DNA from: Methylobacterium nonmethylotrophicum
Lineage (GTDB): Bacteria; Pseudomonadota; Alphaproteobacteria; Rhizobiales; Beijerinckiaceae
Assembly (NCBI RefSeq): GCF_004745635.1
Contig: NZ_SRLB01000005.1
Coordinates: 248,001 to 312,000 of the forward strand
Length of the DNA stretch: 64,000 bases
Reading direction: 5' to 3'
This document shows positions 26,536 through 33,555 of the stretch, piece by piece. How positions within the stretch are numbered: the first letter of the stretch is position 1; each line of letters opens with the position of its first letter. Under the pieces are notes generated by a model. It had not been told where the DNA came from, searched no databases, and saw nothing but the letters and a program-made list of their open reading frames with translations. Both the position numbers and the translations under genes were made by a program.

Positions 26536-27243
26536 ATGGGGCCTGCACTGAGCGCCGCAGCGGCGCGGATGGAACGGGACGCGGTGCGGTCGATGCGCGC
26601 CGGCCGGCCGGCCCCGCCCGTCGTGACGGGCCGCCCGATCGACCGGCGCCTGATGCTGGCGGCGGCCCTCGGGCTCGCCGGTGCGCTCGGCCTCACCGGG
26701 ATCGTCGCCGCCTGGCTCGCCCGTCCGCCAGCGCCGGCCGGGCCGGTGGTGGTGAGCGCGCTCACCGCCCGCCCCCTGGTGCTGCCGGCGGCCTGGCTCG
26801 TGCGGCCCGGTGCCGCCGCCGAGGCGGTGCCCGACCGGATCGACCTGGCGATTCCCTGGAGCGATCTGACCGACAGCCGCCTTCCCGGCCTGATGCGGGT
26901 GACGGCCACCCGGGCGCCCGAGACCGAGGCCCCCTTGAGCCCGGCCCGGCGCTACGCCCGCTTCCTCACCGCGGAGGCGCAGCCGTTGCCCGAGGGCCTG
27001 ATGCGCCGGCGCTTCCGCGCCGGGACGCCGTTCGAGGGTGAGGATCTCTACCTCGCGCAGGGCGAGGGCAGCCGGTTCGCCGCGCGCTGCGCCACCGGCC
27101 CGAGTCCTGAGCCGGATGCAGCCTGCCTCTCCGAGATCCGGATCGGCAACCTCGCCCTGCGGCTGCGCTTCTCGGCCGAGCGGCTGCCGTCCTGGAGCAC
27201 CGGTCTCGCCGGGCTGGAGCGGCTGTTCGGCTCCAGCCCGTGA
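26536..27243 (+). CDS. Membrane-anchored protein of unknown function
   Basis: 235 residues. A basic N-terminal tail (1-38) precedes one membrane helix (LMLAAALGLAGALGLTGIVAAW), and the rest lies in the periplasm. The soluble part has paired cysteines (FAARCATGPSPEPDAACLSE) and no known domain. The N-in anchor with long periplasmic part is common in inner-membrane accessory proteins. It starts behind GGAGGCGGG and is preceded by a leader hairpin. The neighbouring DUF3126 gene converges on it. Confidence 0.75.
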   Translation: MGPALSAAAARMERDAVRSMRAGRPAPPVVTGRPIDRRLMLAAALGLAGALGLTGIVAAWLARPPAPAGPVVVSALTARPLVLPAAWLVRPGAAAEAVPDRIDLAIPWSDLTDSRLPGLMRVTATRAPETEAPLSPARRYARFLTAEAQPLPEGLMRRRFRAGTPFEGEDLYLAQGEGSRFAARCATGPSPEPDAACLSEIRIGNLALRLRFSAERLPSWSTGLAGLERLFGSSP

Positions 27244-27268
27244 CGGTCCCGGGACGACCCGTCCCGAA

Positions 27269-27481
27269 CTACTCGTCCAGGTCGGTGTCGAGGATCGCCA
27301 TCGAGAAGTTGAACGAGCGGTCGCCGTCCTCGTCGTCGACAGACAACACGCCGATGAACTCCTCACCGATATAGACCTCGGCCGAGTCCGTCTTCTTGGG
27401 ACGGGCGACGAGCCGGATGTTGTGGTTCGCGAACGTGCGGCGAAGATAGCCTTCCACCTTCGTCATCTCGGTCTTGTTCAC
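27269..27481 (-). CDS. DUF3126 family protein
   Basis: 70 residues beginning with a GTG codon (NKTEMTKVEGYLRRTFANHN). AAGAGG stands 6 bases before GTG 27481 and decides the start over the internal ATG. The family is a small alphaproteobacterial protein with the motif KVEGYLRRTF...IRLVARP and the end FNFSMAILD, often beside cysE, as here. Function unknown. It lies 254 bases downstream of cysE on the same strand; I see no gene in that gap. Confidence 0.9.
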   Translation of the reverse strand: MNKTEMTKVEGYLRRTFANHNIRLVARPKKTDSAEVYIGEEFIGVLSVDDEDGDRSFNFSMAILDTDLDE

Positions 27482-27735
27482 GCTGGCCTCTTCACGCGCT
27501 TGGCGGGGCAGCGACCGCGCCCGGAGCGGGACGCGGCGCGTGCCGCCTTCAACGAGGACCCCGAGGCCGCAGGCGGGCTCCGGGATGCGACGACGCCCCC
27601 TCCCCGCCGGGCGTGCCGCGGCGGTCCCGGGGACGGGACGCCCCGCCTTGCCACGGCGGGGACGAGCGGGCAAGGCGGCGGCTTGGCGTCGACGGCTGCA
27701 CCATGACGCCTTTGACGTGACGCCTTGGCCGTGCG

Positions 27736-28680
27736 TCAGATCCCGTCCATCAGGTGGATGAATTGATCCATGGCGCGGGCCGGGTCGGAGCAGCCGGCCG
27801 AGCCGACCACGCGGGCGGGCACGCCCACCACCGTGGTGCAGGGCGGCACCGCCTGCAGCACCACCGAGCCGGCGGCGACGCGGGCCCGGGCGCCGACCTC
27901 GATGTTGCCGAGGATCTTGGCGCCGGCGCCGATCATCACGCCCTGGCGGATCTTCGGGTGGCGGTCGCCGCCATGCTTGCCGGTGCCGCCGAGGGTGACG
28001 TCGTGCAGCATCGAGACCTCGTCCTCGATCACCGCCGTCGAGCCGACCACGAGGCCGGTGGCGTGGTCGAGGAAGATGCCGCGGCCGATCCGGGCCGCCG
28101 GGTGGATGTCGGTCTGGAAGACCTCGGAGGAGCGGCTCTGCAGGTAGAGCGCGAGGTCGCGCCGGCCGCGGGTCCACAGCCAATGGCTCAGGCGGTGGGC
28201 CTGGATGGCGTGGAAGCCCTTGAAGTACAGGACCGGCTCGATCGCCCGCCCGGCGGCCGGGTCGCGGTCGATGACCGCGCCGATATCGGCCCGGAACGCC
28301 TGGCCGATGCCGGGATCGTCCGCCACCGCCTCGCCGAAGCTCTGGGCGATCAGGTCGGCGGTGAGCGCCGGGTGGCCGAGCCGCGAGGCGACCCGGTGTG
28401 CCACCGCCGATTCGAGGGTGGCGTGGTTGAGCACGCTGGCGAACAGGAACGAGGCGAGGCGCGGCTCGTCGCGCATCACGGTCTCGGCCTCCTGGCGCAG
28501 CCGCCGCCAGACCGGATCGACGATGCCGGCGACCGGATCGGCGCCGGAGAGGGTGGGAGCGGGGCTGGACGACAACGGCCTTCTCCTCGGCAGGGCTGGC
28601 GGGCGCACGACGCTCCGCCCGCCGCTCATACGCGCGACGGCATTCTCCCGGAATAGCGTGGAGAGACATCCCCCATTCAT
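27736..28680 (-). CDS. cysE: Serine O-acetyltransferase
   Basis: Up to 314 residues. CysE makes O-acetylserine from serine and acetyl-CoA, the first step of cysteine synthesis. The N-terminal helical domain carries DPVWRRLRQEAE and the C-terminal left-handed beta-helix carries DIHPAARIGRGIFLDHATG, then DVTLGGTGKHGGDRHPKI. His in FLDHATG and the GGTGK loop are catalytic/CoA-binding parts. The start is unclear: ATG 28680 follows a G run, and ATG 28629 (MSGGRSVVRPP) would give 297 residues. DUF3126 lies downstream and may share the transcript. Confidence 0.93.
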   Translation of the reverse strand: MNGGCLSTLFRENAVARMSGGRSVVRPPALPRRRPLSSSPAPTLSGADPVAGIVDPVWRRLRQEAETVMRDEPRLASFLFASVLNHATLESAVAHRVASRLGHPALTADLIAQSFGEAVADDPGIGQAFRADIGAVIDRDPAAGRAIEPVLYFKGFHAIQAHRLSHWLWTRGRRDLALYLQSRSSEVFQTDIHPAARIGRGIFLDHATGLVVGSTAVIEDEVSMLHDVTLGGTGKHGGDRHPKIRQGVMIGAGAKILGNIEVGARARVAAGSVVLQAVPPCTTVVGVPARVVGSAGCSDPARAMDQFIHLMDGI

Positions 28681-28733
28681 CAAGCCCCCCGGCCGCGGGG
28701 CTGTCCCTCAATCCTTGCCCTCGATCCTCGCCC

Positions 28734-29465
28734 TCAATCCCCGTCGGGCCGAAACACGTAGCCCATCCCGCGGACGGTCTTGATGAAGCGCGGGTTGGCC
28801 GGATCGGGCTCGACCTTCTTGCGGATGCGGTTGATCCGCACGTCGATCGCCCGGTCGAAGGCCTCGGGGTCGCGGGCATCCGCGAGGTCGAGCAGGCGTT
28901 CCCGGGTCAGCACGCGCTTCGGGTTGTCGAGAAAGGCCTTGAGCAGGGCGTATTCGGAGCGGGTCAGGATCTGCTCGGTGCCGGCCTCGTCGCGCAGGCG
29001 AAGGGTCTCGGTGTCGACGATCATCCGGCCGAAGCGGACGCCGCCCTCGGGGCGCGGCGGGGCCGCCGGCTCGGCCGGGGCCGCCCTGGCCTGCGCCGCC
29101 CGGCGCAGCACCGAGCGGATGCGGGCCACGAGCTCGCGCAATTCGCAGGGCTTCGGCAGGTAGTCGTCGGCCCCGAGTTCGAGGCCGACCACGCGGTCGA
29201 TCGGGCTTGCCGTGGCGGTGAGCATGATGATCGGCACGCTCGAGCGCCCCTTGAGGTCGCGCACGATCGAGAGCCCGTCCTCCTCCGGCATGTTGAGGTC
29301 GAGGACGATCAGGTCCGGCACGACCTCGGCCAGGCGCCGCCGCAGGGCGGAGCCGCCGTCGCACAGGCTGACCTCGAAGCCGTGCATGCGCAGGTAGTCG
29401 CCCACCATGGCGCGGGCATCGGCCTCGTCGTCCACCACGACGACGTGCGGAGCGGCGCCCGTCAT
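28734..29465 (-). CDS. OmpR/PhoB-type response regulator
   Basis: 243 residues. The receiver domain has the acidic pair VDDE at 11-14, phospho-acceptor Asp56 (LIVLDLNMP), and the conserved Lys in LPKP. A winged helix follows (ILTRSEYALLKAFLDN, then IDVRINRIRKKVEPD, ending FIKTVRGMGYVF). It binds DNA after phosphorylation. No partner kinase is adjacent on the same strand; the receiver-kinase at 30320 lies 0.9 kb away and is divergent, so it might be the partner. Start chosen at ATG 29465; 29477 is also possible. Confidence 0.92.
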   Translation of the reverse strand: MTGAAPHVVVVDDEADARAMVGDYLRMHGFEVSLCDGGSALRRRLAEVVPDLIVLDLNMPEEDGLSIVRDLKGRSSVPIIMLTATASPIDRVVGLELGADDYLPKPCELRELVARIRSVLRRAAQARAAPAEPAAPPRPEGGVRFGRMIVDTETLRLRDEAGTEQILTRSEYALLKAFLDNPKRVLTRERLLDLADARDPEAFDRAIDVRINRIRKKVEPDPANPRFIKTVRGMGYVFRPDGD

Positions 29466-29750
29466 CGCATCGCCCATGCGTGGGGAGCTTCGGGCGCGGT
29501 CGGTCCGGTCGTGCCGCCCCGCGCGGCGCCCCACGCCGCGCGGGCACGCGGCGCGAGGTCCTGACAGAGCCGCCCAGCCAGCCCTTCACCCCCGCGTCGC
29601 AGCCTCGCCATCATCCCGCGATCCCGTGCCGGAACGGCCCCGCGGCCCGGGGCGCTGGCGACGACAATGACGCGCCGGACGCGTCCCGTCCACGTGTCGC
29701 ACCTAACCGTGAGGGTGCGGCGCTTGACTTGTCCTCACCTCATCGTGGCG

Positions 29751-30017
29751 TCAGGCCCGGCCGCCTTCCGACCGGGCGAGGATGCCCGCGAGCCGCTCGG
29801 CGATCCGGGCACGGGAGGCGGCCGAGAGGGCGCCGGGCGCCTCGGCCTCGATCAGGGCGGCGATCTGGGCCCGGCTCGGGCCGCGCGGGCGAGAATCCTG
29901 CAGCAGCGTGTTCAGGGCGTCGAGATCCTGCCGCCAGGGCGGGTCCTGTCGCCAGGGCGCATCCTCCGGCAGGGGAGCGGCGGTCGCGCCGGCATGTCCC
30001 GGGACCACGTGAAGCAT
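29751..30017 (-). CDS. Small hypothetical protein near the two-component genes
   Basis: 88 residues. It holds a short repeat (PWRQDPPWRQDLD), then LLQDSRPRGPSRAQIAALIE, an amphipathic helix, and ends LAGILARSEGGRA. No signal peptide or membrane helix. Coding bias is acceptable but no family is recognised, so it is a modest call. It sits 286 bases upstream of the response regulator in the same direction and diverges from the kinase gene. Confidence 0.45.
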   Translation of the reverse strand: MLHVVPGHAGATAAPLPEDAPWRQDPPWRQDLDALNTLLQDSRPRGPSRAQIAALIEAEAPGALSAASRARIAERLAGILARSEGGRA

Positions 30018-30319
30018 GGCCTGTCTCCCTCGTCAGCAAGCGTGGCGCTTGTAGGGGCGATCTGTTGCTCGAACATTGCGTCCTGATCGGCGCCGTCCGG
30101 GATGTGCTCTCGCGCACAAGACGTGACCTCCGGCTGTTCGCGCCTGCTCCCATCGTCCGGCTGTCGCGGCAAGATGCCGCCGGCGCCGTGGCGGACGGCG
30201 CCGGGCGGCGCGGAGCACCTCATCTGCCGCGATCTTGTCCTCGCGCCCCTTCGCCGCCACGTTGCGGGGCATCAGCCTTGCCGGCCGGCCCCGGGCCGGG
30301 CCCTTCTCGCGGACGGTCG
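30018..30319. other. Intergenic stretch, 302 bases, upstream of the kinase gene
   Basis: Divergent region between the small gene at 30017 and the kinase at 30320. It must hold their promoters. I see short GC-rich partial dyads (GCGCCG around 30180-30210) but no clear operator, EcfG box or gene. Confidence 0.4.
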
Positions 30320-32065
30320 ATGAGCGACGACGACATCCTCTTCCTGATGCCGGACGACGAACCCGGCGAGGGCGCCGCGGCGGCCACCTGGCCCGTCCTC
30401 GTGGTGGACGACGACCCCGCCGTGCACGAGGGCACCCGCTTCGCGCTGTCGGGCTACCGCCTCGACGGGGCGCGGCTGGAGCTCGTCTCCGCCTATTCGG
30501 CGGCCGAGGCCAGGACCCTGCTGGCGCGCCGGGGCGGCGTCGCGGTGATCCTGCTCGACGTGGTCATGGAGACCGACGACGCCGGCTTGCGGCTGGTCGA
30601 TTTCGTGCGGCGCGAGCTGAAGGACGACACCGTGCGCATCATCCTGCGCACCGGCCAGCCCGGTCAGGCGCCGGAGCGGCGGGTCATCGTCGACTACGAC
30701 ATCAACGACTACAAGGCGAAGACCGAGCTCACCGCCGACAAGCTGTTCACCAGCCTCACCGCGGCCCTGCGCGCCTACCAGCAGCTCAAGCGCTTGGAGG
30801 AGACGCGGCGCGGGCTCGAGATCATCATCGACGCCGCCCCGATGCTGCTCGACTACAAGTCGATGCAGCGCCTGGCCGAGGGCGTGCTGACGCAGGTCGC
30901 GTCGCTGCTCAACGTCGCCTGCGAGGGCATCCTGGTGCTGCGCGACCATACCGGTCCCCAGGACGCGGTCAGCGTGCTGGCGGGCTCGGGCTGCTACCAG
31001 CACCTCGTCGGCGAGGACGGGCGGCCCCTCGACGCCGACGTGCGGGCGATCGTCACCCGGGCCTTTGCGGAGCGGCGCCACACCTTCGGCGACCAGTGGT
31101 CGACCCTCTACGTCCATACCGCGAGCGGCAGCGAGATCGTCGCCCTGCTCAAGGCCGACCGCTCGCTCGCCGAGACCGACCGGGCCCTGATCGCGCTGTT
31201 CACCTCGCGCCTGTCGGTCGCCTTCGACAACGTGATCCTCTACGAGCAATTGCAGCGGGCCAATATCGGCCTGGAGCAGCGGGTGGTGGAGCGCACCGCC
31301 GAGCTGATGCGGGCCAACCGCCGGCTCGCGATGCAGCGCTCCGACCTGCGCCGCGCCAACCAGCTCAAGACCGAGATCCTGGGAACGGTCGCCCACGACC
31401 TGAAGAACCCGCTCGCCGTCATCCTCGGCCGGGCCGAGATGCTGGGCGACATGATCGACGCCCGGCCCCAGCCGGCGGAGGCGATGCATGCCCAGATCGG
31501 GCACATCCGCGACACCGCCCGGCGCCTCACCGGCATGATCGAGACGCTGATCGCCGACGCGATGAACGACGCCCTCGACATCACGCTGCGGCGCGAGCCG
31601 GTCGATTTCGCCGGCCTCGCCCGGGAGGTGTCGCAGGCCAATGTCCCGCTCGCCGAGACCAAGCGGCAGACCCTGCGCTCGGAGATCCCCGACAGCCTCT
31701 ATCTCTGCGGCGACGCCGAGCGCCTGCGCGAGGCGATGGACAACCTGATCTCGAACGCCATCAAGTACTCGCCGGTCGGGGCCGAGATCGTCGTCACGGT
31801 GGCCCGCGACGACGTGGACACGATCTACGCCGTGCGCGACCACGGGCCGGGCCTGTCGCCCGAGGACACCGCGCGCCTGTTCGGCCGCTTCCAGCGCCTC
31901 TCCGCCAAGCCCACCGCCGGCGAGGGCTCGACGGGCCTCGGCCTCTCGATCGTCAAGCGCATCGCCGAATTGCATGGCGGCCGCGCCACCGCCGAGACGC
32001 ACGCGGACGCGCCGGGCTCGACCTTCGCGATCCGGCTGCCGAACATCGCCGTGGAGGTGATGTGA
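30320..32065 (+). CDS. Receiver-first histidine kinase with DUF3369
   Basis: 581 residues, soluble. A receiver domain comes first (VLVVDDDPAVHEGTRFAL, phospho-acceptor Asp80 in VILLDVV). A DUF3369 region follows at about 155-320 (LEETRRGLEIIIDAAPMLLD). A coiled-coil and a histidine kinase with His359 (VAHDLKNPLAV) then lead to the ATPase core (DNLISNAIKYS, GSTGLGLSIVKRI). DUF3369 kinases are thought to sense an intracellular signal; the ligand is unknown. The arrangement suggests it receives a phosphate from another kinase and passes it on. It diverges from the OmpR-type gene. ATG 30320 is preferred to a much longer frame to the left. Confidence 0.92.
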   Translation: MSDDDILFLMPDDEPGEGAAAATWPVLVVDDDPAVHEGTRFALSGYRLDGARLELVSAYSAAEARTLLARRGGVAVILLDVVMETDDAGLRLVDFVRRELKDDTVRIILRTGQPGQAPERRVIVDYDINDYKAKTELTADKLFTSLTAALRAYQQLKRLEETRRGLEIIIDAAPMLLDYKSMQRLAEGVLTQVASLLNVACEGILVLRDHTGPQDAVSVLAGSGCYQHLVGEDGRPLDADVRAIVTRAFAERRHTFGDQWSTLYVHTASGSEIVALLKADRSLAETDRALIALFTSRLSVAFDNVILYEQLQRANIGLEQRVVERTAELMRANRRLAMQRSDLRRANQLKTEILGTVAHDLKNPLAVILGRAEMLGDMIDARPQPAEAMHAQIGHIRDTARRLTGMIETLIADAMNDALDITLRREPVDFAGLAREVSQANVPLAETKRQTLRSEIPDSLYLCGDAERLREAMDNLISNAIKYSPVGAEIVVTVARDDVDTIYAVRDHGPGLSPEDTARLFGRFQRLSAKPTAGEGSTGLGLSIVKRIAELHGGRATAETHADAPGSTFAIRLPNIAVEVM

Positions 32066-32122
32066 CGCGCGCTCGACCGTGTTGACTGCCGGTCAGTGGG
32101 CCATACAATTCGACCCTGGAGT

Positions 32123-32150
32123 GGAGCGAGGAGCTCCCGCTCCTCGCTCC
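32123..32150. terminator. Strong 11-bp hairpin after the kinase gene
   Basis: Arms 32123-32133 and 32140-32150 (GGAGCGAGGAG / CTCCTCGCTCC) are exact complements with a CTCCCG loop, followed by TTTCGGGG. It lies 57 bases after the kinase stop, in a gap with the convergent fdsD gene, so a terminator is the simplest reading. Confidence 0.7.
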
Positions 32151-32178
32151 TTTCGGGGCTACTCTAGCCGAGTTGGAC

Positions 32179-32209
32179 GCGGAGGATCAGAGTCACGCTG
32201 GTCCTCCGC
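32179..32209. terminator. Second hairpin in the kinase-fdsD gap
   Basis: GCGGAGGATCAG / CTGGTCCTCCGC, 12 pairs with one G-T wobble and a 7-base loop (AGTCACG). With the hairpin at 32123-32150 it forms a tandem pair 28 bases apart. It may stop transcription from the fds side or belong to a small RNA. Confidence 0.5.
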
Positions 32210-32418
32210 ACTCGTTTGTAGACCACCGAAACGCGAAAGCGTGGCAGAAACCACACCATCGACGCCTCCAAGGTTCGTGATCGGCGAGGCTCTCGCCCGA
32301 GACGCCCGGCCGCTCGCCGGACGTGGGGCCGTGACGCCCTGGCGCTTTCCGCTCGATCACCCTTTCAGCTGACCATAGGTCAATTCCGCCGGCAAGCATG
32401 TGCCGGTGGCGAGCCGCC

Positions 32419-32709
32419 TCATCCCGCGTCGCTCGCCCCCAGCCCCTGCTCCTGCGGATCCGCGACTGCGTCCGGGATCGGGCTGCGCGCCCGCGGCACG
32501 ATCTTCAGGGCGGTCAGCGCCAGGGGGTCGAGGCCGTGGTCGCCGTCCTCGCAATACGTGACGAGCTGGTCGCGCATGCGCGGGGTCCAGAACGCCGTGA
32601 CGTGCTTGTGGATGCCCGCCACCGCCTCGTCCTGCGGGTAGGCGCGGAAGAAGGCGGCGATCTGGTTCGCCATGCGGACGAGCTTCTCGTTGGGATCGAC
32701 GGCGCTCAT
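32419..32709 (-). CDS. fdsD: Formate dehydrogenase delta subunit
   Basis: 96 residues. The family pattern is present: KLVRMANQIAAFFRAYPQDE, then HVTAFWTPRMRDQLV. FdsD is a small soluble subunit needed to form active NAD-linked formate dehydrogenase, probably in cofactor insertion or assembly. It is last in the fdsGBA-fdhD-fdsD series and begins 24 bases after fdhD ends. The tail (ALKIVPRARSPIPDAVADP) is longer than in some relatives. Confidence 0.92.
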   Translation of the reverse strand: MSAVDPNEKLVRMANQIAAFFRAYPQDEAVAGIHKHVTAFWTPRMRDQLVTYCEDGDHGLDPLALTALKIVPRARSPIPDAVADPQEQGLGASDAG

Positions 32710-32733
32710 TGCGACACACTCACGGCGGAGGAC

Positions 32734-33555
32734 TTACGGAACGGTCAGGCGCTCGGGGGCGGTGAACAGGGTGACGGTGTCGCGCCGCGCGATCGCCGCC
32801 AGCGTCAGGCCGTGCAGGGCGGCGCGCTCGACCGCGAGCGAGGTCGGGGCCGAGATCGCCACCAGCACGGCGGCGCCGAAGCTCGCGGCTTTCTCGACCA
32901 TCTCGAACGAGCAGCGGCTGGTGATGACGAGGAAGCCGTCCTCCGGCCGGGTGCCGGTGCGCATCAGCGCGCCGATCAGCTTGTCCAGGGCGTTGTGGCG
33001 GCCGACATCCTCGCGCACAGCCAGGATGTCGCCCTCGCGGGTCGCCCAGGCGGCGGCGTGGACCGCCCGCGTCGCGCGGCCGAGCACCTGGAGGTCGTCG
33101 AGGGCCTGCACCGCCCGCTCGACCGCCGCGAGGGAGACCGTGACGCCCTTCGCCGAAGCCCGCTCGGCCCGGGGGATGTCCTTCAGGTCGTCGATGCCGC
33201 AGACGCCGCAGCCGGTGCGGCCTGACAGCGCCCGCTTGCGGGCGAGGTGCTCGCGCAGGCGCCCCGGAGCGAGGTCGACGACGAGGCGCAAGCCCCCCTC
33301 CCCGGCCTCGACCACCGCGCCGCGGATCTCGTCGGCACCAGCCACGATGCCTTCGGTCAGGCTGAAGCCGTAGGCGAAATCCTCGAGGTCGGCCGGCGTC
33401 GTCATCATGACGGCGTAGGGCACGTCGCCGTAGACGACGTTCACCGGCATCTCGACGGCGAGCGGACGGTCCTCCGCCCGCGCCGCGCCGCGCCCGTAGG
33501 CGACGATCCGCGTCGGGACGGGACGACTCGTCGCGACACCGCTACTCGGCGGCAT
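32734..33555 (-). CDS. fdhD: Sulfurtransferase FdhD for formate dehydrogenase
   Basis: 273 residues, also called FdsC in fds operons. FdhD moves sulfur from a desulfurase to the molybdenum cofactor and so activates the enzyme. The active-site pair CGVC is in RTGCGVCGIDDL; other motifs are DLEDFAYGFSLTEGI, REDVGRHNALDKLIG and VITSRCSFEMVEKAA. ATG 33555 overlaps the last codons of fdsA, so they are translationally coupled; ATG 33597 is the alternative. Confidence 0.94.
   Translation of the reverse strand: MPPSSGVATSRPVPTRIVAYGRGAARAEDRPLAVEMPVNVVYGDVPYAVMMTTPADLEDFAYGFSLTEGIVAGADEIRGAVVEAGEGGLRLVVDLAPGRLREHLARKRALSGRTGCGVCGIDDLKDIPRAERASAKGVTVSLAAVERAVQALDDLQVLGRATRAVHAAAWATREGDILAVREDVGRHNALDKLIGALMRTGTRPEDGFLVITSRCSFEMVEKAASFGAAVLVAISAPTSLAVERAALHGLTLAAIARRDTVTLFTAPERLTVP

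Larger units (their letters stand above)
32066..32418. other. Intergenic stretch, 353 bases, between convergent genes
   Basis: Besides the two hairpins at 32123-32150 and 32179-32209 I see no gene. Open frames crossing it have no plausible start or protein-like composition. Confidence 0.5.

Noticed and set aside
32079..32372. A 97-codon plus-strand frame between the kinase and fdsD
   Set aside because: It runs through both hairpins, lacks a start signal, and has no protein-like pattern.
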